Assembly: GCA_945643635.1 (NCBI GenBank)
Contig: CALZFC010000020.1
Location: 1,096,001-1,160,000 of the forward strand
Origin: Allodiplogaster sudhausi
Lineage: Eukaryota > Nematoda > Chromadorea > Rhabditida > Diplogasteridae
DNA length: 64,000 nucleotides
Reading direction: 5' to 3'
In this document: positions 25,239 through 37,557 of the stretch, piece by piece
Layout: each line of letters starts with the position of its first letter
Numbering within the stretch: the first letter of the stretch is position 1
Notes under the pieces: generated by a model
Databases searched by the model: none
Told to the model about the DNA's origin: nothing
The model's input: the letters and a program-made list of their open reading frames with translations, nothing else
Program-made: the position numbers and the translations under genes

Positions 25239-25973
25239 CTCAATCTCTCTCTGTACCCACCCTATTGTCCTCAAAAGCAGCCTCATCACCATAGAATGTA
25301 CGGCCGTCAAAGCAGTCGCTTTATTTCTTTCTTTTGCATTCTTCACCTCAGTCAACGACTACAGTAATTATTGTACTTTCTTGCGCATTCCTATTGCATT
25401 TTCTTTCTCTCCTATTTACGATCAGTTTCAATACAAGAAAGGGATAGAAAGAGTGAGGGGAACAAAAGAGGGACAGAGAAGTTGAGAGAGAGAGAGAGGG
25501 AGAGAGAGAGAGGGAGAAAGCGAGGGAGAGAGAGAGGGAGAGAAATAAAGAAAGTAAGAGGAGATCAAACGAAGAAAGTATGTAGTTTACGAGTACGCAG
25601 GTTGCATGAAAACTCGAAAAAGTGGCCAAGAAGAGCTGCTGCCGTCGACATTTCTGCTCTCTTCTTGGTTCTTTTCTCGCTCACGGACAAGCCATGACTA
25701 AGATCGCCCTCTTTTTTATTCATAGTTTATTATAAGTACTCTTACAGTAATGTAATGAATACACAATTATTTTTGCAACAGTTTATATTTAAAAAAAAAC
25801 TTATTTTGCTATGTATTTTATTGTACTTTGGAGCTATAAATCTTGCCAGATTTGAAGCAAATAATTATGCTTCCGTTTTGTGCACACTATTTTTTTCAAC
25901 TTCTAAATTCACAGCCAATCTGCATATGCGAGTGGAACCGTTCTAATGCAAATGACAGCCATTCTCATTGTCA

Positions 25974-26029
25974 GTCTCTCTCTCTCCTCTCTCTCTCTCT
26001 CCTCTCTCTCTCTCCTCTCTCTCTCTCTC

Positions 26030-26092
<63 letters not shown>

Positions 26093-26148
26093 CTCTCTCT
26101 CTCTCGATAATTCTTTCTCTAATACTCTCGCTCGCTAGTGCTCTCTGT

Positions 26149-26189
<41 letters not shown>
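25974..26189. repeat. Long CT-rich satellite tract
   Basis: (CT)n interspersed with regularly spaced CTCC units (25974-26105), a short break, then pure (CT)n at about 26150-26189. Confidence 0.9.
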
Positions 26190-26193
<4 letters not shown>

Positions 26194-26736
26194 TACCTCA
26201 TTATTTCTGACTTTCTTCCAATCTCTTTCGCTGTTTCCTCCAGTTTCTCTTCCATGTCTGCCGGATAACAAAAACTCTTACAATTAGAGAAGCTTTGTAG
26301 CGGAAATGAACTTTGTGATTTTCTGTGAAAAACTTGCGGCATACTCTTGAAACATTTTCCCTCTCATTTGCCATTAATCTTTTACTCCCTAAGACCAATG
26401 AAGTAATGACAAAAAAGAAAAGAATCGTAAAAACGGTCAAAATCAGGCCATTCTTTCTGCACTTAGCCTTTTCGGGGTCTTTTTATTTTCTGGTGCAAGC
26501 CAAAACGAGGTTTCCCAAGCATGAGAAGCCATGATAACCATTAATCAGAAAGGTGGAACATGTTCAATCGTTTTCTAGAAACCTGTTCAATCTAAGAGCG
26601 TAAAACTTACACATGTACTACATATATTCAGACATGTCTAACAATAAGCCTTATACGCATATTTTATTTTACAGTTATACTGACGTTCTCTATGCCATGA
26701 CGTAACTCTCTCTCTATCCTGACATTTTCCTCTCGT

Positions 26737-26768
<32 letters not shown>

Positions 26769-26814
26769 CCTGTCTTTCTCTCCTTCTCCTTCGCTCTCTC
26801 TTTCTCTCTCTCTT

Positions 26815-26866
<52 letters not shown>

Positions 26867-27091
26867 TTTCTCTCGCTCTCTCACTCTCTCTCTATTCTGA
26901 CATCTATACCCTGGCATTGAAAATGGAGTATATCACGCCAAAAAGTGCAATGTCTTTCATTCTTCACAAAATTGACTCCTCAAGATAATTGATAGTTGTC
27001 TCCGTTCGAAAAGCGAGAAGAGAGAGAGTTGAAGTTGAAACCGGGCACACATTTCAATCTTACTCCTTCTCTCGTTTGCGACAGGGTGGGG

Positions 27092-27131
<40 letters not shown>

Positions 27132-27264
27132 TGAAGGAGAAGAGGAAGGAGAGAGGGCGCAGAGAGGCAGAGAAGAATGAGACCGAAAAGGTCAGAGAAG
27201 CAGAGAACGTCGTCCGTCGCTGTCAAGAAAGTGATTGTCTCGACGCCGTTCAGTCCTCGTTCAT

Positions 27265-27295
<31 letters not shown>

Positions 27296-27536
27296 TTCTA
27301 TCTTCCTCTCTCTCTTTCTCTCTTCCCCTCTCTCTTTCTCTCTCTCACACTTTCTCTCTCTCCCTCCCTCTCCCTCTCCCTCTCTCTTTCTCTCTTCCTC
27401 TCTCCCCCAAAATCGAGAGGAGAGAACTGTAAAGAGAGCTAAGATGATGAAAAATGAGATGAAGCGAAAAAAGGGCATGGACCATTCGAGAGGGCTGTAA
27501 AGAGGAAGCGAAACGACAAACTTGTAGTGAAAAGTT

Positions 27537-27540
<4 letters not shown>

Positions 27541-27584
<44 letters not shown>
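27541..27584. repeat. (GA)n microsatellite
   Basis: About 22 pure GA units. A matching (CT)n tract lies at 27681-27720, so the two could pair as a hairpin of about 40 bp with a loop of about 95 bases. Confidence 0.9.
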
Positions 27585-27588
<4 letters not shown>

Positions 27589-27672
27589 AAGAGGGTTGGT
27601 AAGGGAAGACAATGAAGGGGTGGAAACACCTTCATTCCTTCTTCCTTCCGACGTCCTCTCTGCCCTTCTAAT

Positions 27673-27728
<56 letters not shown>

Positions 27729-28034
27729 CCTCACTCTCTCTACGCTTCATCAATCTCTCTCTCCGTCTTTTCCTCTCTCTATCTCTCTCTCTCTCTTTCC
27801 TTCTCTCTCCCTCTCTCCCGCTCTCCTTCCCTCCAAACCCGCCTGCCCCTGACGATCATTTGTAGTGGCACAGAGAGTCTGTGCTCCTCCTTGACAGCGG
27901 TAAAACTTCGCAAGATACGAAGAAGAAGAAAAAGAAGAAAAAAGGCGTGTCGGTTACAAACTACCTTCTTTTTCGGTCTCTTAATCCACATTCTCTTTCT
28001 CTTAATCTCTCTTACCTACCTTTCTATCTCTCCC

Positions 28035-28067
<33 letters not shown>

Positions 28068-28540
28068 CTTTTCAGACATCTCTGCAACTTTATCCATACT
28101 CTTCTCTCCTTCTCTCTCTCTCCCTTTCTCTTTCTCTCGCTCTCCCTCCCCTTCTTACTCTCTCTTCGTTGTCACACTCCGTTGCACATCCAGCCATGGT
28201 GAACCTTGAGAAACATCTGATTTCCTCCTCCTCCTCTGCCATGGCAGGTTTGGCGGCAATGGCTGAGAGGCGCTATCGGGCACTCTCTACCTCGAGCTCT
28301 CTCTCTCTCCCTCTTTTTGTTAAATACTTACTCCATGAATACAGTTTCATGTATGTGTACACGTAATCGTACGTCTTCTCCCAATATGCTGCAAATTTGT
28401 ATTCGTTCTATATACATATATACGCGAAGATAAGAATACATTTACAATTGTCGACTTTATTAAAAAAAATTTTGCTGTCAATTAAATAAATAGAAACATA
28501 AATTGCAGCGGCCCTTAATAAATACAAAAAGAACAAGAAG

Positions 28541-29329
28541 ATGAAAAGGTCATCGTCGTCGTCTTTTCTCTCAATGCTCATCTATGCTCTCGCCATCGCT
28601 TGCGCTGACGTTGCCGCCGCAGCCACTTCTTCGAATCCGGATGAAGTCATTGATCAGGTAAATTTTTTTATTTCTCATGTCAGGCATTTAAATTTCTGTA
28701 CATTTACTCTTTTATATTATTTCTGTATTATTAAACTTATTCCTATACTTTACTCGGAGCGCCACGTGTGTATTATCCAAAATCATTTGTCACAATGATC
28801 GCCTATATTTTTAAAATTAAATCTCAGCATTCACACGTTCAGATACTGTCCTCTTTTAGCTCTCTCTCTCTTATTCTCTTTCTTTTCGTCTCTCTCTCTC
28901 TCTACGTCGCTCTCGTTCTAACTCCCCTTTTTTGTCAAACCAAAACTTTTAACCACAAACATAAAAAAAAGCAAAATAAAAGTCGTCCTCTTCTATTGTG
29001 AGCGTCTCTCGTGGGGAATGTGGCCTTGTAGCTGTCTTATTGTTAGCCCTCCTCTCACTAGACTGCATTTCACATTTCCGCCTGTTTTTTTTCTCTTCCT
29101 CTCTCTCTCTGTCTCCATCTCTATCTCCCTATCTCTCTTTCTCTCGCGCACTCTTCTCGCTCTCAATATCCCTCTCTTTCTCGCTCTCTAATATCTCTAG
29201 CTATCAATCTACAATCTCACTCTCACTACTTACATCTCTTTTTCTCTACATGTATCTGTCTCTCTCACTCGCTTCTCTCTCCAGCTCTTCAATCACTCCC
29301 TATCACTTCCCCCTCTTTCCCTCTTTCTC

Positions 29330-29377
<48 letters not shown>

Positions 29378-29457
29378 TCCACATGCCTCTTGCACAGGCA
29401 TGCGTAGCCGAATAGTTTGAAGGAGAAAGCGGTAGGATTATTTACCCGTCGTCGCCT

Positions 29458-29503
<46 letters not shown>

Positions 29504-29580
29504 ACTCTCGCTTTCGCTTAGTCGTCCTCCTCCACTTCTATTTCTTTCCAGCCCTTCTCTGTCTCTCTTCACTTTATCTT

Positions 29581-29623
<43 letters not shown>

Positions 29624-32228
29624 GCCGCTCTTACCCTTGGATAGGCTAATCTTGACACTGTTTTGCTGCATCTCATTTCCCCTTAAGATTAGCCACCACA
29701 AGGACACGGGCACGCGCTTGAGCGTGAAAGTAAACATTGAACGCGCCCGGCTAGCTATTCCATGTCTCGTCTGAGAATTTTTGTCTCGCTTTATCGTAAC
29801 TAAAGTTAAATTCCTGGTTGAAAAGAGAGAGAACGAGAGAGAGAAAGAGAGAGAAAGAGAGAAGGTTTAAAAAGTATGGCAGAGTGATAGAGAGAGACAT
29901 TGTAGACTTACTTCTAATTGCTTTAGTGTGTGATTACTACTGCATATTAGAGACAACAACAACTTCGCGCCGTTCTCTCGGAGTTATGTCGGAGCAGGTT
30001 TAATGAGGAAGGAGAATTGTCGTCGGAGGGTGGGGGCGGGGGGAGCAAATGGTGACCGCCGGTCTATGCTCCCATTGTGGACGGGAACACCTCCCATATC
30101 AGGTCTCTCATAACAACTATTCTTGGAAGGAAGAGTAAACTGTCAGTAAACTGTCTCGGCAAGCATAACCATATCATAAAGACATATATATTTATAAACA
30201 AATGGACAAAAACACGCATACACATTATTTTCACCCCTTTGTTCACTGTGTAAAATGAGAGTACGTCCAAAGTTTGTAGTACCATTAGAAAATATTCAGA
30301 GATAATATTATGAACATCTCCAGATTGTTATGATTGAAGTGCTCCTATCGTTATTCATACATACATACCGACATATGTACATATATGGATGTTTTGACCG
30401 CGCGTCAACGGTTGTTTGCTGAATCCACCTAATTTTAAAAGACTTTCCATACGTCAACGCATACTCTTCTTGCTCTATGGTCTCTGAAATTCTGACAACG
30501 GGAGAGAAATTGCATCTGTCAGACTAAACCATTGTGCAAAAGTTGAATTTGCAAAGTTTTTTTTCATTCAAACATATTGAATGAAAACACATCATTAAAA
30601 TAATACGAATATTTAGGAGAACGCTCGTCGATAGATAAGACAGTTTTGTGATCATGCTCGGGTTGGCGTAAAATTAAAAGAAATATGAAAAATTATAATT
30701 ATACTATCTTTGTCTCAGCTCATTGACAGCGCTGTCAGTTCTAGCAGGATATATTTATTTTATTACACTTTTCATAAATGGAGGGAAATTCAAATTCAAA
30801 TCATTATCTTCTCTCGCAGATCTCGACGGAGGGCTCACTGATCTTGTCGGGCGCGAGGATGAACAACGTCTTCGTTAGGCAGTGCTCATGCGAAGAGCAG
30901 CGAGAGTGCACGGAGGAGATGAAGGCGCAGGCGGACGCGTGTACCAAGCCGTGTTTCGACGTCTTCGAGAAGGTTGCCATCATTCTACTTTGCTATACTT
31001 TGAATTTCGTGAGTAGGTTAATTAATTAAATAATTAGGTAATAAATTAAGCAATTACATAATTAGTTGATTAGCTAAAGTGTTAAATGAATTCATTCACT
31101 GCTTCGCCAAAGGAGGATTACCGCCGCTCTAAAACTGGCGCGAAATTTGGCGAGTGCTTCCTCCAAGTTCATTGAAGTTGTGCTCTTTTTCTTGACGAAA
31201 TTGGCCTCACAATGTACTGAGAGTGTGGCGAGTAAAAAATTCAGTAAGATTTATTTTGAGTTCCGCAAATATAGGGAAAAATACGGTCTTTTTTGAGACA
31301 GTTAGCTAAACATCTCTTCTCTCGGTGGTACGCCTTCTTTGTGTTATCTCTTTCACGGTCACGCTAGAGAAACATACACACATAGATATGGCCTCCATTA
31401 CAAGTAGGAAAGAAGGAGAAGAAAAAGGATGAAGAAGAAGAAGAAGAGTGAAATGCGCGAACGATCTGCTGCATTTCAGGGAAGAGATTGGTTATTGATC
31501 TACCACAGACACAAAGAGAATCTCGCAAAGAATACTCTCTTTCTCTCTCGCGGGAACCGAGAAGGCGCTCTGAGTGAGTAAGTAACTGAATGAAATCTCG
31601 GTTGACCGCGAGCAAGTAAGAGCTGCTGTTGTTGTGTTCATTTAGACATGTCACTGATTGTGAGGGAGGGCTTTACGTTGTAGAGAAGATTATGACACTA
31701 GGCGAGAATTCCACAGGCAGTGCTTGAAAACTATTTATAAATGATATTTTTAATATATTAAATTTTAATTTTTATTTAATCTATTAAATTTCCTTCGAGG
31801 TGACTGATCGGCCCGCGGAACTACGGCTCTGCTTCGACAACAAGGCGGACATTGTCGAGTCTTTCATCAATTGCTTCGAGAAGCGTGTCGATGCGTTCGT
31901 GAACTTTCATAATAATTAAAGAAATTATCTTTTTTATGGATGTAAAATGATGAAACACTGGGCTAGTGATGAAATTAAAAAAAAAATTAATTAACAATTG
32001 TTCTTTAAATGGGTTAATTAATTGATCTTTAAATTTCAATTTCAGCTGCGTCCCAACGATGAACGGCCCGAGGATTCCGAAGACGGACATCTCTGAGATC
32101 TTCCACCTTGCCGAGGTCAGCGTCAGCAGGCCGCCATCTGCGACCATTCAGGTGCTCTATTCATCTTTCTCTCGCTATCTCATTCTCTCTCACTCTCTTT
32201 CTTTCGCTCTCTCACTTTCTCTCTATCC

Positions 32229-32292
<64 letters not shown>

Positions 32293-35002
32293 ATCTATCT
32301 ATGTCACTCTCTTCTTTTTCATAACTACATATTATCACACATTCCTGCAGCTTCATTCATGGAAAAATCTTCTTTTAGAAAACAATTATTGGGCACACTC
32401 AACCGAATACGTATGAATAAAAAAAACTGACTCTGCTTCCAGTAGATCAGTCGATCAGCTTGGTCTTTCTTTCCAGGCTCTCATCGCTCCGATCAAGCAT
32501 TATTTGGATGCCGCCGGCGAATTTGCGCTGTGTGTCAAGGTAGAATACGTGTTTTTGTGGAAGATTAGTATTTAAAAAAATTAGGATAAAAAGAAGAGAT
32601 AAAAATAAATTATTAACATGAAACCATCATCATTTAGGACTGCTTTCTGGGCAAGAACAGCGCAGGCTTCTGCTATGACAAGAAAGGGTGAGTTAGCAGC
32701 ATCTTCTTTCTTGGTTGTATGTACGTCCGTTCTCTTTGAATACTATCCGACATCCTTGATCAGCTTCAATTAAAATTTTTTTTAAATTCAAAAGAATTTC
32801 CCGCCAAAATGAAATCTTCCGCTTAAGAGAGGATGTCAGTAAGACTCGAGCAGGGCCTTATTATTGCCTGCCCTAGGAATTTTTTTCGAATTTCTTCACC
32901 AAAATTGATTACAGTATACAACTCGACATGGTGAACAAAATAGGCTATATTTCAAAGTTGAAAAAAATTTTCCGCGCGAGACCCAGTACAGTAATCTTTA
33001 AAATTGCATTGATCATAAGTCTTTTCAAACTTATTATTAGACAACCATCTAGATATCATTGGATAGCTGATTGGACGGGCTTTAATTTTCATGTTGATGA
33101 TGTTTTCATAAAATTTGATTTTGACCCTAAAATACGGCCCTAAACATTTTCGAGGTCCGTTTTTTGCCAAATTATGCACGTTACGTTCATTTCCCCACAA
33201 CCGCTCCTATATATTCTTAAAGTGCTTAAAATTTGCTACAACATATGTCTCTTTTATAAGAATTAAGCGTCTCGGACGCAGGTTCCGTTGCGCTAGAACA
33301 TGATCCAGTGTAAACTGTAACACCGTGCAAGCGCATTCTTCGATCCATAACTGCGCTCAATGTCAATATTACAAAATCGTAAGTATATCTTCTAAGAGCT
33401 CTCACGGAGATCTTCAAATGTTACATACATTATTTTAGTGAAAACTTTCAATTTATATGGGAAATTTCGTTATGTACAATTAGAAGGCTTAAAAAACTAC
33501 TTTAAAAACATTTTCGCCTGTCGAAACATACATCATAAGAAAGAGGATGAAATTTGGTACAGAATGAACCCATTTCAATGGAATTCCATGCATTCGATCT
33601 TTTGTTATAAGCCATAAGAGTAGGATAACAAGGCCTTATGGAAAAAAACTGTAGAAAAAAGATTGGAATATTCTAATTCGAATAACCTAAAATGTGAATT
33701 CTTGGGCGAAATGACTGCGACGCTACTGGCATTATTTTATGATTTATAACAAAAGATCGAATGCATGGAATTCCATTGAAAGGGGTTCATCTTTTAGAAA
33801 ATTTCATCCTCTTTCTTATGATGTATGTTTCGACAGGCGAAAGTGTTTTTAAAGTAGTTTTTTAAACCTTCTAATTGCACATAACGAAATTTCCCACATA
33901 AATTGAAACTTTTCAATAAAATAATGTATGTAACATTTGAAGATCTCCGTGAGAGCTCTTAGATGATATACTTACGATTTTGTAATATTGACATTGAGTT
34001 ATTGATCGATGAATGCGCTTGCACGGTGTTACAGTTTACACTGGATCATGTTCTAGCGCAACGGAACCTGCGTCCGAGGCGCTTAATTCTTATAAAAGAG
34101 ACATATGTTGTAGCAAATTTTAAGCACTTTAAGAATGTATAGGAGCGGTTGTGGGGAAATGAACGTAAAGTGCATAATTTGGCAAAAAACGGACCTCGAA
34201 AATGTTTAGGGCCGTATTTTAGGGTCAAAATCAAATTTTATGAAAACATCATCTACATGAAAATTAAAGCCCGTCCAATCAGCTATCCAATGATATCTAG
34301 AATAATAAGTTTGAAGCGACTTATGATCAATGCAATTTTAAAGATTACTGTACTGGGTCTCGCTCGGAAATTTTTTTTCAACTTTGAAATATAGCCTATT
34401 TTGTTCACCATGTCGAGTTGTATACTGTAATCAATTTTGGTGAAGAAATTCGAAAAAAATTCCTAGGGCAGGCCTTGATCGAACGATACTGACAGGCCCT
34501 CTTAAGATGCCAGCCAATGATCTCGGACATCAAGGCGCAGTCATCGCTGCGAGTATGCACGAAGCGAGTGCAGTGGAAGAGACAGGCCGGCGAGATATGC
34601 GACTGCTCCGTTAATGCTGGACTCACGTAAGAGAGAGAGAGAATGAGAGAGAAGAGATAAAGAGAGAGAAAGAGAAAGATAGGGGGATAGAGAGAGAATA
34701 GAGTGAGAGAGAGGGCGAGAGAAGAGGGAGAGAGAGAGAGAGGGAGAGAGAGCCTAGAGCGCGAGAGATATTAGAGAATGAAAAAGAGTGCTGGAGAACA
34801 TTAAATTATCACAATGAAATGTTCAAGCGCCAAAAAAATGAGAGGGGTGAATGGGAAAAATAGTATATTTAAAAAAAAAGTAAATGGAAATTTACGACGA
34901 AATACTAGAAGAGAGATAGAAAGAGAATGAGCAAAGAGGGGACATAAATATACCTTGTTCACTTGAGTGACCTGCGACAGTACTGCTCGATCTTCAAGTT
35001 GA
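28541..35002 (+). CDS. Secreted Cys-rich protein, CPG4-like (model partly uncertain)
   Basis: Exon 1 (28541-28657) encodes a signal peptide ending ACADVAAA. Exon 2 (30820-30972) has QCSCEEQREC and DACTKPCFDVFEK. Exon 3 starts at 31800 (RLCFDNKADIVESFINCFEK). Then 32046-32151, 32477-32539 (ALIAPIKHYL), 32638-32687 (DCFLGKNSAGFCYDKK), 34507-34626 (CQPMISDIKAQS, EICDCSVNAGL) and probably 34981-35002, ending TTARSSS with TGA. Phases join except exon 3 to exon 4, where no donor of the required phase was found, so a small exon or an error is missed there. The Cys pattern resembles nematode chondroitin-proteoglycan-4-type secreted proteins; this is a weak family call. A palindrome of about 1.6 kb fills the intron before the penultimate exon. 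Confidence 0.6.
29334..29617. repeat. Three (CT)n tracts in intron 1
   Basis: (CT)n at about 29334-29366, 29462-29498 and 29587-29617, inside the first intron of the CPG4-like gene. Confidence 0.85.
32222..32306. repeat. (ATCT)n microsatellite
   Basis: About 20 tetranucleotide units in the short intron between 32151 and 32477. Confidence 0.95.
32866..34473. mobile_element. 1.6-kb palindromic fold-back element in intron
   Basis: The left arm (from 32866, GCCTGCCCTAGGAAT) and right arm (to 34473, ATTCCTAGGGCAGGC) are inverted copies with only scattered mismatches; each arm is about 750-800 bp and the unpaired centre is about 33615-33735. Weaker inverted similarity continues outward to CTTAAGAG at about 32822 and CTCTTAAG ending at 34506. 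There is no transposase. RNA across it would form a very long hairpin. Confidence 0.85.
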
Positions 35003-36050
35003 TGGCGCGTCGCCCTATCAGGCATCACTAACTTTGAGGGTGTCTCCTCGTTCCTTTGAGTGACTCAGTCGACTCGCCCCTTTGGTCCGCAACAGCTTTA
35101 GACGTCTTCCGTCTCCTGTTCAACATCAAATGCCTGCCAAACAATATATACATATACATTAATAATAATTTCATAATGACAACAAAATTACTGCATCGCT
35201 TGCCGTGCAAGTACATTATTCTACGAAACAGTGCAACCATGTTTTTTTGTAGTTTTTACATACCGTATATAGTGTCCATCGTTAACTTGATGAAATTGAA
35301 TAGGACAAGTTGAATAATGATGTTGTGCTTGCTGCATATCCTCCAGAATCTCGGTCTTATAAGCTTATGCATCTTCTTCTTCCTTTTCGTATTTGTCTAG
35401 AACGAGGAATTATTATATACTACAGGTACTTCACAGCGCAGTTACGCATGAAAATGTAGTTGTAGTAGAAAAATACCCGATTTGGTTTCATGGAATTTTA
35501 TTTTTTAGGAAAATGAAAAGAGAAAAAATACGAATGTTTTAGAATTGATCGGTTACAGAATGATGCCAGCGGATTTATTTCTGGCTCAGTATTATCGTTG
35601 TCAAAAACCTGTATATATGGCATTTCACTATCTGCTTTAGCTGTGATAGAGATACATCAGAATGATTTAATCGCTTTTCTATATATCGTTTGTATGTACT
35701 TTCGAATTCGCCAATAAATCATTTGTCTTGTGAGTGGTGAATCTCTCTCTCCGTGTTCCAAATCCTTTCTTTTCCCTCTCTCATTCTCTCCCTCATTTTC
35801 TCTCTTTCAACCTCCTCTTTGTCTCTCTCTCTCCACAAATATCGTCGAACTCTTTCGCTTTTCGTCGAAGTTTAAGCGAAAAATATATAAAGCTCGCAAA
35901 GAGGAGAAGCTCGGACAAAAGGGGATAAAAGAAAATGCGAGAATATCAAAGAGGACCAAAGAAAGAAGAAATCTTCATGCGTATAACATTTCCAGTGATC
36001 AATCCTGACTTGTGCTGATATCGAAATCATTGGGCTTTTGTCTCCGTGTT
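34870..36050 (+). repeat. Duplicated 3'-end unit, copy A
   Basis: Covers the likely last exon (34981) and 3' flank of the CPG4-like gene. Shared blocks with copy B include TGCTCGATCTTCAAGTTGAT, GCTTGCCGTGCAAGTAC, ATCGTTAACTTGATGAAATT and AAGAAATCTTCATGCGTATA. Confidence 0.8.
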
Positions 36051-36160
36051 AAAAACTCTGGTTTTTTCTCGCTTGAACAGGATGAGATATTCGGACTTGA
36101 GATAAGTATCTCCATCTAAATACATGAAAAAGTCTACTCTATATTCTTCAAATTCTTCAG

Positions 36161-36210
36161 GTGGACAGAGCTCGAGAGCTCATTTGGGCGACTCTTCAGC
36201 GAACGAAAAG
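36161..36210 (+). pseudogene. Copy of bcc-1 exon 4 with its acceptor
   Basis: CTTCAG|GTGGACAGAGCTCG reads VDRARELIWATLQR, matching bcc-1 exon 4 at 39876-39920 (VDSARQLISATLQR), including the acceptor. No neighbouring bcc-1 exon accompanies it. Confidence 0.75.
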
Positions 36211-36364
36211 TCCTTAAGATTGCGAGAGAAGATAGAGGAGATAAAGTTAGGATAGAGAAAAGAGATCAAAGTGAGCAAGAAGAAAGATAGAGTTAGAAAA
36301 GGGAGAGGGAGCAGAGAGAACGTGAAGTTATCGAAGTGAGTAGAGATAAAGGTTAAATACATAT

Positions 36365-37400
36365 AAACAAGTAAATAGAAATTTACGGCGAAAAATAGAA
36401 AAAAAAGGATTGTTGTTCAATTGATTGACCTCTGACGGGACTGCTCGATCTTCAAGTTGATGGCGAAATGTCTCAAAAAAGGTATCACTAACTTTGAGGC
36501 TGACATCCTCAATGAGTCCCACTTAGTCCGCAAAAGCTTTAGACGAATTTTTCGCCTGTTTAATACGAAATTCCTGCCAAATATAAAGATGCATATATTT
36601 AAATTAATAATAACTTCATAATGACAACAACACATTACTGTATCGCTTGCCGTGCAAGTACCGTATTCTACGAAACAATGCAACCATGTTTGTATTATTT
36701 ACATACCTTATATAGTGTTCATCGTTAACTTGATGAAATTGAATAGGCCAAGTTGAATAATAATTTGCAGCATACATATCAGTCAGAATCCCGGTCTGGT
36801 ATTTATGCTTGATTTTTTCTTTTTGTTCGGTTTTGCCTTCTTCTGCTTCTTTGTATTTCGCTGTGTCAGAGATACTACAGATTACTTTTCATTGTTTTTC
36901 TATATAGCGCTTTTACTTTCAAATTCGCCAAAAATAATTGTCTTGTGTCTCTCTCTCTTTCTCTCTCTCAGTCTCTCTCTTTCTCTCTCTCTCTCTCTCT
37001 ATGGACATCATCGAACTTCAAGCAAGAGATATATAAAGTGCGCAAAGGGGAGAAGCTCGGACGAAAGGGGATAAAGGAAGATACGAGTACGAAAAAAAAT
37101 CGGGCCACACCCTCCGGTCTAAAAATGACGGAAAAGAAAAGAGAATCCATGTGATTGCTCGACCTCTTCTTTGTATTCATTATCGCTAGCTCTCTCTCTC
37201 ATTCTCCCATTTTCTCCAACTCTCTCATCCATTCTCAGAGATACTCTCTAGCACTTTTAACCCTGCTTTCCCGAAAATGAAACCGAGACGATATTAGCGA
37301 GGAAGAAAGAAAGAAGAAATCTTCATGCGTATACCGTTTTCAGCGAGCATTCTTCACTTGTGTTGATATCGATATCATTTGACTTTTCCTTTCCGTGTCA
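36365..37400 (+). repeat. Duplicated 3'-end unit, copy B
   Basis: A direct repeat of copy A, offset by about 1.2-1.5 kb, the variation coming from indels. The acceptor CAG before the last exon is changed (GACGGGACTGC in place of GACAGTACTGC), so this copy is probably not a usable exon. Confidence 0.8.
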
Positions 37401-37510
37401 ACTACTCGCATTTTTCTCTCGCAACAAGTACTCTTTCTCTCTCCCTTTTACTCCAGTTCACCCTCTACCTTCCATCTCACTCTCACTTTCTCCCACTCTC
37501 ACTCTCACTA

Positions 37511-37557
<47 letters not shown>

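Larger units (their letters stand above)
16729..28540. other. Gene desert of 11.8 kb with many (CT)n/(GA)n tracts
   Basis: I found no exon with credible coding content and matching splice sites. Long frames here are translations of CT or GA repeats (Leu-Ser or Arg-Glu). The missing 5' exon of the Ig-EGF gene may be hidden here. AT-rich non-repeat stretches (about 22600-24750 and 26190-26700) also show nothing recognised. Confidence 0.5.

Noticed and set aside
11568..29740. Long Leu/Ser- or Arg/Glu-rich open frames on both strands
   Set aside because: They are translations of (CT)n and (GA)n tracts and lack splice sites, conserved motifs and codon bias.
3020..30670. Short motif GCTCGGGTTGGC/G at about 3030, 18887 and 30657
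   Set aside because: Only about 12 bases are shared, with no extension of similarity; not enough to call a repeat family.
32046..32095. Reading frame LRPNDERPEDSEDGHL for the exon at 32046
   Set aside because: It stops quickly; the frame CVPTMNGPRIPKTDISEIF stays open to the donor and keeps phase with later exons.
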